A stretch of DNA of 36,572 bases, from assembly GCA_946482075.1 (NCBI GenBank), contig CAMLQG010000027.1:1-36572 (forward strand). Direction: 5' to 3'. The notes below the pieces were generated by a model. The model was not told the DNA's origin and searched no databases. It saw only the letters and a list, made by a program, of their open reading frames with translations. Below, in pieces: positions 1 to 9,120 of the stretch. The DNA comes from an uncultured Erythrobacteraceae bacterium (lineage in GTDB: Bacteria; Pseudomonadota; Alphaproteobacteria; Sphingomonadales; Sphingomonadaceae). Within the stretch, counting starts at the first letter, position 1. Each line of letters begins with the position of its first letter. Position numbers and translations under genes: made by a program.

Positions 1-1740
1 GCAGCGTGCGCCCGTGCTCCAGATCGAGGCGGTGCCGAGCTGGATGCCGAGCGCCGCCAGAACGTTGTCGAGCAGCGGATCCGCCGTCGAGCCCAGTAGC
101 GACCGGATCGGGGCCAGCAGCTGCGATATGATGCTGGCCCGCAGGACGCCGCCGATGTCGAGACCGAGGACGTGGACGTCGAGCGTGCTGATCAGATTGG
201 TTGCCAAGGCTGCGGTGGCAGCCTGGTTCTGGATCGTGGCGGCATTCCCGGATGCATCCGGCGAACCGATCTTCTTCGTTCCCGGCGTGCCGTTCGGGCC
301 GAATGTCGCGTCGCCCGAGCCTGCGAAGACCTCGCCGACCTGCGCGCTGGCCGTGACCGTCGCCACGCCCAGGAGAATGCTGGCCGGCTGCACTCCGGTG
401 ATCTCGTTCAGGGGTGTCGACATCGCGCCGGGCGATGGGTTGCCGATATACACATTGGCGAGTCCTGAATGGCCAGAAGCACGGACCGAAGTGTTCAGGG
501 ACTGATCGTCCGTGTCGACGCAATCGATGCTTTCGATCGAGGCCTTGGCCGGAGCGATGTCGACGAGCAGCGGGAGCTGCAGCAGGCCCAGAGTGATGTT
601 GGAAACCAGTTCCAGCTGAATGCGCACACGCGATGTCGAGACTTTGGCCGTGCCCGCCGGCCCGAAGGCATAGCTGGGATCACCTCCCGGTCCATTGGCG
701 ACCGTCTTGACGCGCAAGACGTTGCTGTTGCCGGCCATGACGAGATTGAGCAGGTCCGAAGCGTCGATCACCCCCGGTCCCGCCTGGGTTGCGAACGCGA
801 TCAGCTGGTAGGCGTTGAGCCCGGCGCGCAGGGCGGGTTTGGCGTCCGCCTCGCCGACCGGCATGTTCTGCCATACACCGAGGCCGAACAACCCGGAAAA
901 CGGCACGCGGTAGCCATTGCTGGCGCTGGCGGCGAAGACCCGCAAAGCTGCTGCCGTACTCGCGTCGCTGGTGGCTTCCGCCGCGGCTTCTGCCACGTCC
1001 TTCAGCCCGTGGGAGTTCGCCACCAGAGTGCCGTAAGTTCCGGTGAAGCCTTCTTTCTGCGCGAGCTTGTCGAAGAACACCCCGGCATTCACATTGCCGC
1101 GCATCAGGGCTTCGACATCCGCCTTGCCGAGGTGTAGCGACACCCCGAGCAGCCCGCCGAGCACTCCGTTTACCGTGCTGACCAGGGAGTCGGGTACGGG
1201 GCCTCCGCCCAGGACCTGCGTGAGCACATCGGACGTGATGCCGATGCCGGCTTCGTCGATGCGAGCAGCCGTAGCGGTGGAGGTGAGGTCGGGTATGACC
1301 GTGTTGCCCAGGATCCCGGTGATGAAGCGGCGGCTCGGCTTGGTCGTAGTGATGCGCACGCTGTTGCGGTAGCTGTTGCCGAACCCGGTGGTGCCGGAGC
1401 ACGCGCTCGTGTTGAAGCGTGAGGCGGGTGCGCCGGCGCAGTAATAGCCCACCTGGAGAGACTGGATGACGTCGGCGCCATAGCCGCGCTTGGCGAGATA
1501 GGTTTGCGCTCTCGTCGTTGCGGTTGCCGGATCTATATCGGACGTCGACCGGCCGGCCTGCGCCGCCGCGAGTGCGGCCGCTTCGGTCGCTGCGCGTAAT
1601 TCGCGGCTTTCGCTGTAGTACAGCCCGATATCGAGCGCGACGCTTGACGCGGCAAGCAGCGACGCCGCGAGCGCGGCGATCATGGGCGCGATAGCCGCTT
1701 CGCGATCGCGGCGCAATGCGCGGAGCGAATGGCGGGCCAT
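1..1740 (-). CDS. TadG-like pilus assembly protein (3' end outside window)
   Basis: The reading frame is open from an ATG at 1740 to the window edge, giving at least 580 residues with no stop, so the C-terminus is missing. The N-terminus has the TadE/TadG-like pattern: a short basic stretch with DREAAIAPM, a hydrophobic helix (about residues 17-40), then an alanine-rich amphipathic stretch with AATEAAALAAAQAG. This N-terminal module anchors minor pseudopilin-like Tad proteins in the inner membrane. The rest is long, Gly/Ala/Ser-rich and presumably periplasmic, and I recognise no further domain in it. It starts 2 bases after tadD and is the last visible gene of the Tad operon. TadG proteins are accessory components of Flp pilus assembly. 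The family call is good; the exact name (TadG rather than TadE or TadF) is inferred from size and position. Confidence 0.8.
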   Translation of the reverse strand, partial: MARHSLRALRRDREAAIAPMIAALAASLLAASSVALDIGLYYSESRELRAATEAAALAAAQAGRSTSDIDPATATTRAQTYLAKRGYGADVIQSLQVGYYCAGAPASRFNTSACSGTTGFGNSYRNSVRITTTKPSRRFITGILGNTVIPDLTSTATAARIDEAGIGITSDVLTQVLGGGPVPDSLVSTVNGVLGGLLGVSLHLGKADVEALMRGNVNAGVFFDKLAQKEGFTGTYGTLVANSHGLKDVAEAAAEATSDASTAAALRVFAASASNGYRVPFSGLFGLGVWQNMPVGEADAKPALRAGLNAYQLIAFATQAGPGVIDASDLLNLVMAGNSNVLRVKTVANGPGGDPSYAFGPAGTAKVSTSRVRIQLELVSNITLGLLQLPLLVDIAPAKASIESIDCVDTDDQSLNTSVRASGHSGLANVYIGNPSPGAMSTPLNEITGVQPASILLGVATVTASAQVGEVFAGSGDATFGPNGTPGTKKIGSPDASGNAATIQNQAATAALATNLISTLDVHVLGLDIGGVLRASIISQLLAPIRSLLGSTADPLLDNVLAALGIQLGTASIWSTGARC

Positions 1741-1742
1741 GC

Positions 1743-2441
1743 CTACTCCTCTCCCTTCGCGTTTCCGCCGACAGGTGCGGAGAGGCGTGCGGACTGATCG
1801 GCGATCTCCCGGCGCAGCTGCGCCTGAGCGAGCGGATCCTTGATCGAACGGAGCCGCGCTTCCGCAGCCTCGATGCGGCCCGCCATGGTGAGCGCGAGCA
1901 GGAGGTTGTTGCGGATGACCTCGTTCCTCGGAGACAGATCGGCCGCGCTGGCGAGCGAACCCAGCGCCGCTTCGGTCGCGCCGGCCTGCAACTGGGCGAA
2001 GCCGAGCGCGTTCAGCGTCAGCGGGTCGGCCGGGCTGGCCCGAAGCGCTGCTTCATACTGCTCGATCGCAGCCGCCCAGTTCTGCTGCGCCACGTAGACA
2101 TGGCCGCGTACGGTGCTGGACTTGCCGGTCCGGTCGTTGGCGGGAAGGCGGGCCAGCTGCGCGGCGGCGAGGTCGGCCTGGCCGAGATCGAGCAGGCAGT
2201 TCACGCGCAGGATCTGGGCGTCGAGCTCGCCGGGATACTGACGTTCGAAATCATCGAGATAGGCGAGGGCTGCGCGCGGGCGGCCGTCCGAACGGGCTTG
2301 CTGGATCAGCAGCATGTAGAGACTCTTGGTACCTCCGCCCGGCTGCATCTCATCCATCGGCGCGGCCGAGGCGGAGGGGGAAAGCGCGATGATGCTCAAG
2401 CCGAGAGCGGCCGGGATCGCGAGCCATTGGCGCAGCGTCAT
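1743..2441 (-). CDS. tadD: TadD, TPR-repeat pilus assembly protein
   Basis: The product is 232 residues with an N-terminal signal peptide (hydrophobic residues about 7-26 ending in SASA). There is no lipobox cysteine, although many TadD homologues are lipoproteins. The mature part is alpha-helical with tetratricopeptide-like repeats, clearest around AAIEQYEAALRASPADP and LNALGFAQLQAGATEAALG (roughly residues 125-175). TadD proteins are thought to act as periplasmic scaffolds for assembling or stabilising the Tad secretin. The ATG at 2441 overlaps the stop of tadC by one base (TGATG), which indicates translational coupling, and tadG follows after 2 bases. A longer frame extends upstream through tadC but lacks tadC's own sequence logic, so I kept the start at the signal peptide. 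Confidence 0.85.
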   Translation of the reverse strand: MTLRQWLAIPAALGLSIIALSPSASAAPMDEMQPGGGTKSLYMLLIQQARSDGRPRAALAYLDDFERQYPGELDAQILRVNCLLDLGQADLAAAQLARLPANDRTGKSSTVRGHVYVAQQNWAAAIEQYEAALRASPADPLTLNALGFAQLQAGATEAALGSLASAADLSPRNEVIRNNLLLALTMAGRIEAAEARLRSIKDPLAQAQLRREIADQSARLSAPVGGNAKGEE

Positions 2442-3343
2442 CAGGCTCCTCCCCGCAGAGTATCGAAGATCGCGGTGATCGGCGGTGCGGCGAGCACGAT
2501 GAACAGCGCCGGCATGAAGAAGACGAGCATCAGGATCACCATGCGTACGGTGATCGTGCCGATCGCTTCGCGCGCCCGCATCACGCGACGCTGGGTGAAT
2601 TCGATGATGAATTCCCGCATTGCGGGCACGAGTTCCATGCCCTGGAACAGCGACTGGCGGAACAGCGAGGCCAGTTCGCGCGCACCGCTTACGCCCACCC
2701 GCGTCGCCCAGCGATCGAACGCCGCCTGGTAATCCTGCCCGCGGTCGAGATCGTCCACCAGCATCGCGACCAGCTTCGCATGGCGCGGCACGGCGACTTT
2801 CTCGTCGCGGGCGATCGCGCGGAAACACTGGTCGAGCGAGACGCCGCTTTCGAGCATCATCAGCATCAGGTCGAGCAGGAAGGGGAATTCGATCGTCAAC
2901 CTGCGTTCGCGTTCCGCCGCGCGCATCAGCAGCGCATATTTCATACCGATATAGGCGAGGCCGCCGGGCGCGAAGATCAGCAGCCAGTGATAGAACGGCG
3001 TGCCGAAGACGATCGTCGAGAACAGCATCGCGAGGAGGACTGCGGCGATCGTGGCGCCGAGGCGCAGCCACAGGAAGATATCGATCGCATTGGCTTCGAA
3101 ATAGCCCGCGCTTTTCAGCTTGCGTTCGATTTCGGCGCGGTCCTTTCCGCGCGCCCTGAACAGGCCCGGCAGGCGGACATGGATCGGGTCGAAGAACTTT
3201 GTTTCCCCGGTGCGCGGCCCTGCATTGCCGGAGATGCGCTGACTCAGCCGCCAATCGGCGACGAGCAGGCGGACCCCGAAGGCCACGGCGGCGAGGCCTG
3301 CGAGGGCGAGCGCGAAGAGCAGGAGGGAGAAGGCCGTCTGCAT
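2441..3343 (-). CDS. tadC: TadC, Tad pilus inner-membrane platform protein
   Basis: The product is 300 residues, the usual size for TadC. It has an N-terminal transmembrane helix (about 5-28), a pair of hydrophobic segments around residues 90-135, a cytoplasmic T2SF (GspF-like) domain in the second half (EFPFLLDLMLMMLESGVSL and SLFRQSLFQGMELVPAMREF), and a C-terminal helix around residues 265-290. TadB and TadC form the inner-membrane platform that couples the TadA ATPase to pilin insertion. The gene overlaps tadB and tadD by one base at each end (TGATG). The conserved order tadA-tadB-tadC-tadD makes the identification firm. Confidence 0.92.
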   Translation of the reverse strand: MQTAFSLLLFALALAGLAAVAFGVRLLVADWRLSQRISGNAGPRTGETKFFDPIHVRLPGLFRARGKDRAEIERKLKSAGYFEANAIDIFLWLRLGATIAAVLLAMLFSTIVFGTPFYHWLLIFAPGGLAYIGMKYALLMRAAERERRLTIEFPFLLDLMLMMLESGVSLDQCFRAIARDEKVAVPRHAKLVAMLVDDLDRGQDYQAAFDRWATRVGVSGARELASLFRQSLFQGMELVPAMREFIIEFTQRRVMRAREAIGTITVRMVILMLVFFMPALFIVLAAPPITAIFDTLRGGA

Positions 3344-4248
3344 CAGAATTCGAGCCTCATCATGCGCCGGATCACATAGATTCCGGCTCCCTGCAGGACG
3401 ATGGCGACCACGCTGAAATGCCGGCCGCGCTCGTCATGGATGAAGAAGTCGATATAGGTGGGGTTCAGGATCACCAGCAGGATCATCGAGATGATCGGCA
3501 TGGCGATCAGCACGCGCGAGCTGACCTTGGCTTCGGATGTCGCCGCTTTCAGTTCGCGTTTGATCCGCAGCCGCTCGCGCAGGATATTCGACAGGTTGCG
3601 CAGCACGGTGCCCAGCGAGCCGCCATAGCGCTGATTGGTCTTGATCGCTGCGGCCAGCATCGAGATTTCGGGAACTTGCAGCCGGTCTGCGAAAAGCTGC
3701 ATCGTTTCGCCCACGGGCGCGCCCAGTTCCAGGCGGCGCGCGGCCGGGGCGAAGAAACTCTGGACGATCGGCGGCGCATCGGCCAACGCCCGGTCCAGCG
3801 CCTGGGACAGCGAATTGCCCACCGCCTGAAGCTGGCGGACATTATCGATATAGTGGGGCATCGCTTCGATCAGCTGTTCGATCCGGCTGCGGGCGCGATG
3901 GCGGACATAGGCCAGGACCAGCAGCGGCAGGCCGACAAGCATCACCAGCGTGGCTGCCGGCCCGAATGCGACGAGCGTCAGCACCGCGAGGCCGAGCCCG
4001 ATTGCGACCGCGATGCGCAGCATCTTCGCCGTCACTTCGATCTGCGCCTGGGCGAAGACCGGGACATAGCGCGCGGGAACGGGGACGACCGTGGCGCTGC
4101 GCTGGGGGGGCGCGCTGCCCACGGTCGTCAGCGAAGCCAGACGCCGGTCGATATCGGCCAGCGTCCGGGATCGCGCAAACAGGAGATAGGCGGCCATCGC
4201 GCCGATGACGAGCAGCGCCAGGACAAGATAGGCCGCACCTTTCACCAT
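3343..4248 (-). CDS. tadB: TadB, Tad pilus inner-membrane platform protein
   Basis: The product is 301 residues and paralogous in layout to TadC. It has an N-terminal transmembrane helix (about 4-24), a hydrophobic hairpin around residues 90-125, a T2SF domain (about 145-260) beginning near YIDNVRQLQAVGNSLSQALD, and a final hydrophobic segment near residues 250-285. It pairs with TadC as the membrane platform of the Flp pilus machine. The ATG at 4248 lies inside the last codons of tadA (7-base overlap), and its stop overlaps the tadC start by one base, so the whole block is translated as one coupled operon. Confidence 0.92.
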   Translation of the reverse strand: MVKGAAYLVLALLVIGAMAAYLLFARSRTLADIDRRLASLTTVGSAPPQRSATVVPVPARYVPVFAQAQIEVTAKMLRIAVAIGLGLAVLTLVAFGPAATLVMLVGLPLLVLAYVRHRARSRIEQLIEAMPHYIDNVRQLQAVGNSLSQALDRALADAPPIVQSFFAPAARRLELGAPVGETMQLFADRLQVPEISMLAAAIKTNQRYGGSLGTVLRNLSNILRERLRIKRELKAATSEAKVSSRVLIAMPIISMILLVILNPTYIDFFIHDERGRHFSVVAIVLQGAGIYVIRRMMRLEF

Positions 4249-5597
4249 GGCTTTTCGCCCGATGTCGCGGCGCCGGCGGGTGTCGGGAAATCCTGCAGCC
4301 TTTCGGCATGGTATGGCCGCGGGGACAGGGTGCGGAACTCGCCCAGGCCCGACATCGGCGGCTGTTCGTCGAAGCGGTAGAGTTCGTTGAGCGTGTAGGC
4401 TTCGCCTTCCACTCCGGTCACCTCGGTGACGGAAGTCACGCGGCGGCTGCCATTGGCGAGGCGCTGGATGTTGACGATCACATGGACGCTGTTGGCCACG
4501 AAGCGGCGGATCGCACGCATGTCGTGGTGCTGCCCCGCGAAACCGAGCAGCATTTCCAGGCGCGCCAGCGCATCGCGTGGCGAATTGCCGTGGAGCGTCG
4601 CCATGGAACCGTCATGACCGGTGGACATGGCCTGGAGCATCTCGACCGCCTCGACGCCGCGCACTTCGCCCAGGATGATGCGGTCGGGCCGCATCCGCAG
4701 TGCGTTGCGCACGAGATCGCGGGAACTGACTTCGCGCGTCCCGTCGACATTGGGCGGGCGTGTTTCCAGCCGCACGACATGGTCCTGGCGCAGCTGCAGC
4801 TCGGCAGCGTCCTCGATCGTGACGAGGCGCTCGCGATTGCTGATGAAGCCCGACAGCATGTTGAGCAGCGTGGACTTGCCCGCGCCGGTGCCGCCGCAGA
4901 TCAGGATGTTGAGGCGCGAACGTACGGCCGCGCTGAGGTAATTCGCCATCTCGCGGCTCATCACCTGGCCGGTGATGCAATCCTCCACGCTGAGAGCGTG
5001 CAGGCGGAACTTGCGGATGGAGACCAACGGGCCGTCCAGCGCGATCGGCGGGATCACGATGTTCACGCGCGAACCATCGGGCAGGCGGGCATCGACGAAC
5101 GGTGTGGCTTCATCCACCCGGCGGCCGATCGGGCCGACGATCCGCTGGATGATGTTCATCAGATGCGTATCGTCGCGGAAGCGGGTGTCGACCTGCTCCA
5201 GAAGGCCGGCACGTTCGGCATAGATCGTGTTCGCACCGTTGACGATGATGTCGTCGATCGTGGAATCCCGCAGCAGCGGGGCGAGCGGGCCGAAGCCGAC
5301 CACCTCGTCCTCGACATCCTCGATCAGCAGCAGGCGTTCGGCGCTGTTGAGCGCGAGCTGGCCGCGCCGGCTGCGGCTGTTGATGACCAGCTCGATCTCC
5401 TGGCGCAGCGTCTTGCGGTCGAGCGCGTCGACAGTGGTGCCCTGTGCTTCGAGCTGTTCGATGACCTGCTGGCAGGTGAGGGATTTGACCGCCTGATAGC
5501 TGTCGCTCATCCGCTGCGCGGAGGGCTGCGCGACGGCGGGCCTCGGTTTCTCCTGAGGTTCGCTTTCGTAGACGCCGTCGGAGGTCAACAGGCTCAT
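4242..5597 (-). CDS. cpaF: TadA/CpaF, pilus assembly secretion ATPase
   Basis: The product is 451 residues and belongs to the VirB11/GspE-type type II/IV secretion ATPases. Visible motifs are Walker [10 protein letters not shown] (residues 235-243, Lys241), an Asp/Glu box near [11 protein letters not shown] (259-269), Walker [10 protein letters not shown] (306-314) and the His box [12 protein letters not shown] (325-336). The first 60 residues are a poorly conserved N-terminal extension. All catalytic motifs are intact, so this should be the active motor of the pilus. I chose the ATG at 5597 because it forms an ATGA overlap with the cpaE stop and gives the expected length. A longer upstream frame is out of register with cpaE coding sequence and unlikely to be translated. 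Confidence 0.95.
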   Translation of the reverse strand: MSLLTSDGVYESEPQEKPRPAVAQPSAQRMSDSYQAVKSLTCQQVIEQLEAQGTTVDALDRKTLRQEIELVINSRSRRGQLALNSAERLLLIEDVEDEVVGFGPLAPLLRDSTIDDIIVNGANTIYAERAGLLEQVDTRFRDDTHLMNIIQRIVGPIGRRVDEATPFVDARLPDGSRVNIVIPPIALDGPLVSIRKFRLHALSVEDCITGQVMSREMANYLSAAVRSRLNILICGGTGAGKSTLLNMLSGFISNRERLVTIEDAAELQLRQDHVVRLETRPPNVDGTREVSSRDLVRNALRMRPDRIILGEVRGVEAVEMLQAMSTGHDGSMATLHGNSPRDALARLEMLLGFAGQHHDMRAIRRFVANSVHVIVNIQRLANGSRRVTSVTEVTGVEGEAYTLNELYRFDEQPPMSGLGEFRTLSPRPYHAERLQDFPTPAGAATSGEKPW

Positions 5598-6760
5598 GCG
5601 GCTTTGTCCGTCGAGCGGAGCAGGGCGCGCCGCAGCTTGTCGAGCGTGGGACGCATGCCCGCTTCGGGCTCGGCGATGCCGATCGCGCGGCGGACGGCCT
5701 GCATGTAGCTGCTGGCCGTGCGCTGCAGCGCGAGGGGACGGCCTGCGTTGAGCGCATTGCGCGTTTCGACCCGGTCGGTCGGCACGGTCATGACGGATTC
5801 GATCCCCAGCACATCGGCCATCCGTCGTCCGTCGAGCAGGATTTCCGGATCGTGGTCCCACACCAGCAGGCGCATCCGCGCGGCGCTGGCGGTATCGGGC
5901 GCGATCCGTTCGAGCAGGCGACGGCAGGCGTCGAGCTCGCGGATCGACTGGCTGCAGACCACCTCCACATGCTGGGCCTGAGACGCGAGTTCGCGCAGCA
6001 GCCCGCCATTGCGCAACGAGCCCGTGGACAGCACGACATGACCGTAGCAGACGCGCAGCAATTGGATCAGGCGGACGATATCGTTCGGCGAAAGCCCGAC
6101 CGGCTCGCTGCCCGTCCCGCCATCCAGCGTCAGCAGCGACAGGCCGCTCGGCTCGTGCCGAGTAAGCGCATCGGCCAGCAGGCTGGTGTCCAGGCGTTCC
6201 AGGTCCGCCACCGCGGAAGCGATGCCGTAATCGGTCTTGAGGTCGAGATAGGCTTCGGCCGTGCTGGTGGGCAGCGTGCAATCGACCAGCAGAGTCGGCG
6301 CCTGACCCAGGCTGAGACTCAGCGCCATGTCGGTCGCCAGGATCGCGGTCACCTCGCGGTCCGCCCCCAGCACCAGCGTCAGCCGGCCGGGCAGGCCCTG
6401 CGTGACGATGGCGTTGTTCAGCAGGCGGGAGAAGATCGCCGCGATCTCGCCATCCGGGGCCTTGCGGGAAATGACGTCCGTGGCACCGGCGCGGATCGCG
6501 ACCAGCACCTGGGAGGCATTTATCTCGTCAGTCGCGATCACGATCGCGCGGCCCTGGGCACCATCGGCGACGCTGGCGATGGCCGAAGGCAGCGAACGGT
6601 CCGCCGGGATCGCCGCGTGATCGATCACGATGATGCCGGGGCTGGAGAGATCCGCCGCTTCGAGCGACTGGACCATCTCGACCGTCACGCGTTCGCCCAT
6701 GGCTTCGCCCAGCCGGTCGGCCAGCGCACTGTCGATGGAAAGAAGATGAATTGTCGGCAT
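5594..6760 (-). CDS. cpaE: CpaE/TadZ-like pilus assembly protein with degenerate P-loop
   Basis: The product is 388 residues, at the position that CpaE/TadZ occupies in Tad operons. The N-terminal 125 residues form a receiver-like pseudo-domain (IIVIDHA, then IVIATDE, then RAGATDVISR). The second half follows the ParA/MinD fold, with LLVDCTLP and HVVLSTGS as strand-like segments. The deviant Walker A lysine signature (KGGxGKT) is replaced by LGADREVTAI (about residues 130-139), so ATP binding is probably weak or lost. Family members localise the Tad machine to the cell pole. The gene sits 4 bases after cpaC and overlaps tadA by 4 bases. The assignment rests on fold pattern and operon position. 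Confidence 0.85.
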   Translation of the reverse strand: MPTIHLLSIDSALADRLGEAMGERVTVEMVQSLEAADLSSPGIIVIDHAAIPADRSLPSAIASVADGAQGRAIVIATDEINASQVLVAIRAGATDVISRKAPDGEIAAIFSRLLNNAIVTQGLPGRLTLVLGADREVTAILATDMALSLSLGQAPTLLVDCTLPTSTAEAYLDLKTDYGIASAVADLERLDTSLLADALTRHEPSGLSLLTLDGGTGSEPVGLSPNDIVRLIQLLRVCYGHVVLSTGSLRNGGLLRELASQAQHVEVVCSQSIRELDACRRLLERIAPDTASAARMRLLVWDHDPEILLDGRRMADVLGIESVMTVPTDRVETRNALNAGRPLALQRTASSYMQAVRRAIGIAEPEAGMRPTLDKLRRALLRSTDKAA

Positions 6761-6764
6761 GTTC

Positions 6765-7988
6765 TTAGCGTCTCACCACACCAAAGGGAGCCTGATCGGG
6801 CTTGTCTTTGCCGACGACCATTTGTCCGAATGTCGGAACGATGTCCTTGCCGGCGCCGGGAAGCGGAGGGACGTCCTCCGGTCGCAGCGGATCGACCAGC
6901 CGCGGGGTCGCCACGATGATCAGTTCCTGGCGTTCCTTGGAATTCTGCTGGCGCTTGAAGAAGGCGCCGAGGATCGGGATGTCGCCGAGCAGCGGCAGCT
7001 TGTCCTTGGAGACCGAGCTGTTGCTGTAGTTGAGGCCGGCGATCACGAAGCTCTGGCCACTGCCGAGTTCCACTGTGGTTTCGGCCGAACGGCGCCGGAT
7101 GCCCGGGACGACATAGCCCTGGAGCTGAACCCCGTTGGCATAGTCGAGCTCGCTTACTTCGGGCGAGAGCTGAAGCACGATATTGTCCTTCGACAGCACG
7201 AAGGCGGAGACAGTCAGCTTTACGCCGAACTCCTTGTAATCGATGGAGATCGTGTTGCCCGAACCACTAGTGGATTGCGGCACCGGCACCGGGAATTCGC
7301 CGCCCGCCAGAAAGCTCGCCTTCTCGCCCGAACGGACGAGGAGAGTGGGCTGGGCGAGGAGCTGCGACAAACCGTTGGTGGACAGCGCGCTCAGCACCGC
7401 GCCGAAGCCGCGATTGGGAGCGGACAGGAACAGGTTGAAGGCGCTCTGGATCGGCACGGTCGTGTCGAGCGTAAGGCCGCTTGGGCCGAAGCTCGCGCTG
7501 TTGAGCGAGCTGGGAGAGACGACCGCGCCCTGGAGATCGCCCGACAGCTTGGAGAAGCTGAAGCCGAGCGCCTTGAGCGTCGAGGAGGAGACCGCCGCGA
7601 ACTGAACATCGACCGCGACCACCTTCTCGCCCGGCATCGGCGTACCTGCGCCCTGGAAGCGCGCACCGCTTCCTCCGGCCACGCTGACGAGCGTCTGCTC
7701 CATCAGGTCGCCGTCGCTGGAATAGACGCTGAGCGTGGTCTGCCCGCCGCCCACACCGGTAATCCGGAGCGATCGCGAGGTGGGCGCGCTGACCACAATG
7801 ACATCTTCCCGTTCCACTTCGACGCGGCCGATTTGACGGGGGAAAGCAAGCGTCTGCTTTTCATCGATTTCCAGCGTCTGCCGTGCGGGCTCGGCCGCCG
7901 CTTGCGCCGGTGCCAGCGCGAGGGCGGACATCGCCAGCAGGCCTGGTGCAAGCCCAAGAGCCAGTCGGGATGCGATCAGGGATTTCAT
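6765..7988 (-). CDS. cpaC: CpaC/RcpA, Tad pilus outer-membrane secretin
   Basis: The product is 407 residues, at the short end for the family. A signal peptide covers about residues 1-31 (ending in PAQAAA). It is followed by the pilus-formation N-terminal domain (about 37-105; DVIVVSAPTSRSLRITG) and then the secretin domain (about 165-375) with the typical LLAQPTLLVRSGEKASFLAG, ELDYANGV and LPLLGDIPILGAFFK segments. It would form the outer-membrane channel for the Flp pilus. The start overlaps the cpaB stop by 4 bases (ATGA). In many Tad operons cpaD lies next to cpaC; here cpaE follows directly after 4 bases. Confidence 0.94.
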   Translation of the reverse strand: MKSLIASRLALGLAPGLLAMSALALAPAQAAAEPARQTLEIDEKQTLAFPRQIGRVEVEREDVIVVSAPTSRSLRITGVGGGQTTLSVYSSDGDLMEQTLVSVAGGSGARFQGAGTPMPGEKVVAVDVQFAAVSSSTLKALGFSFSKLSGDLQGAVVSPSSLNSASFGPSGLTLDTTVPIQSAFNLFLSAPNRGFGAVLSALSTNGLSQLLAQPTLLVRSGEKASFLAGGEFPVPVPQSTSGSGNTISIDYKEFGVKLTVSAFVLSKDNIVLQLSPEVSELDYANGVQLQGYVVPGIRRRSAETTVELGSGQSFVIAGLNYSNSSVSKDKLPLLGDIPILGAFFKRQQNSKERQELIIVATPRLVDPLRPEDVPPLPGAGKDIVPTFGQMVVGKDKPDQAPFGVVRR

Positions 7989-8926
7989 CGTGAACCACTC
8001 CCGGAATAGATGATGCCCTGCTTGCCGCCGACCACCAGTTCGATCGCATGCGGCGCCTGCCGTGGCCTGGCTGGAGGCGGGGTTCTTGGGGCCGGTGCGA
8101 CCGCAGGCGCCGCCGCCAGGATCGGCTGGACGGGCTGCTGCGGTAAAGGTCCGGTCGAAACGGCCCGCGCGGCGGCGATTTCCGCGTCGTCGTCGGGATT
8201 GCGCAGCGAAAGATACAGCGAGCCCGTGCTCTTCGCGAGCGACAGGGTGGATACCTGGTCGGGCGAAAGCGCCAGAGTGACGGTTCTTGCCTGCTGGGTC
8301 GCCTGCGCCGAATTCTGGCTATCTCCGGCACCGACGGTGCCCGGGGATGGGGAGGACGGCGTGCCCAGGACGGTATCGCCCACGGCCAGAACCTGAACCA
8401 TCTGCAGCAATGTCACCGCCTGGCTGCGTCCGGTTCCGCGCGCGCCGTTCACCGCGTCGGCTCCCGGATAGACCACCTGGACGTCGACGACGTCCCCCGG
8501 CCGGACAAGGCCCGCGACCGCGATTTCGGCGGTCGTGTCGATGCTCATCGCGCGCAGGCCCTTGGGCACGCGGATCGCGAGCTTGGTTTCCAGCCCCAGC
8601 GCGGTGCGCGGGACAAGCGAGTTGGACGGGATGTCGCGCGTGGCCACCTTGCCGATCGCTTCGGCCGGAAGGGCTGCATTGGGAAAGCGGGCGGGCGAAT
8701 TGGTCGCGCTACGGATCATGTCCGCGGTGATCGTCTCGCCGGTCTTGATCGGACGGGTCGTGGCTGCGAGCAGGATCTGCGGTGCGGCCTGCGTCACCTG
8801 CGGGCGGGCCTGTGCCGAGGGCACGGGGTCAACGCGATTCAATTCCCTTATGCCCAGATATGCAAAACTGCATGCGGCGGCCAATCCGACGCCGATCGTC
8901 AGCTTCGCTTTCGAGCCCAGGCGCAT
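7985..8926 (-). CDS. cpaB: CpaB/RcpC, Flp pilus assembly protein
   Basis: The product is 313 residues and starts with a membrane anchor (about 9-26). A SAF-like domain follows (about 50-115; TRPIKTGETITADMIR), then the RcpC region with RAMSIDTTAEIAVAGLVRPG and GDVVDVQVVY (about 125-155). A Pro/Ala-rich tail (about 265-295) ends the protein. CpaB/RcpC is a periplasmic partner of the secretin. It is the first visible gene of the operon. A GGGGG Shine-Dalgarno stretch lies just before the ATG, and a small palindrome lies 18-31 bases upstream. No pilin or prepilin peptidase gene precedes it, so these must be encoded elsewhere. Confidence 0.92.
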   Translation of the reverse strand: MRLGSKAKLTIGVGLAAACSFAYLGIRELNRVDPVPSAQARPQVTQAAPQILLAATTRPIKTGETITADMIRSATNSPARFPNAALPAEAIGKVATRDIPSNSLVPRTALGLETKLAIRVPKGLRAMSIDTTAEIAVAGLVRPGDVVDVQVVYPGADAVNGARGTGRSQAVTLLQMVQVLAVGDTVLGTPSSPSPGTVGAGDSQNSAQATQQARTVTLALSPDQVSTLSLAKSTGSLYLSLRNPDDDAEIAAARAVSTGPLPQQPVQPILAAAPAVAPAPRTPPPARPRQAPHAIELVVGGKQGIIYSGSGSR

Positions 8927-8943
8927 ACTACCCCCTTAGTGTA

Positions 8944-8957
8944 TTGCGCTTACGCAA
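8944..8957. promoter_or_regulatory. Small palindrome upstream of cpaB
   Basis: TTGCG and CGCAA are separated by CTTA, 18 bases upstream of the cpaB ATG. It could be an operator for the pilus operon or a leader hairpin near the ribosome binding site. There is no independent support for either. Confidence 0.25.
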
Positions 8958-9101
8958 ACCCGGATCTGCCCCCCGAATTGGCGTCGCAAACCATCTGTTC
9001 AACGACGCCCTTGCTAGAGGAGGTTAGCTTTCGGGCAGGTATAGGGCGGGCCGGAAATAGTGCCGAAGCGACCGCATCGGTGAAAATCCAGCCTGTTCAA
9101 A

Positions 9102-9120
9102 TTACGTAAGAAATACGTAT
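9102..9120. promoter_or_regulatory. Twin TACGTA palindromes (candidate operator A)
   Basis: Two TACGTA cores at 9103-9108 and 9114-9119 are 11 bases apart, about one helical turn. The second is the centre of a perfect 12-base palindrome AAATACGTATTT (9111-9122). A very similar pair lies at 11760-11774, upstream of the convergent kinase gene. The element is about 255 bases upstream of the plus-strand sensor gene and 175 bases upstream of cpaB. The regulator is unknown. Confidence 0.45.

Noticed and set aside
4242..6281. Extended minus-strand frame that would add 228 residues to TadA
   Set aside because: The extension overlaps cpaE in another frame, is Arg/Ala-rich and lacks domain features. 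The ATGA-coupled ATG at 5597 fits the family.
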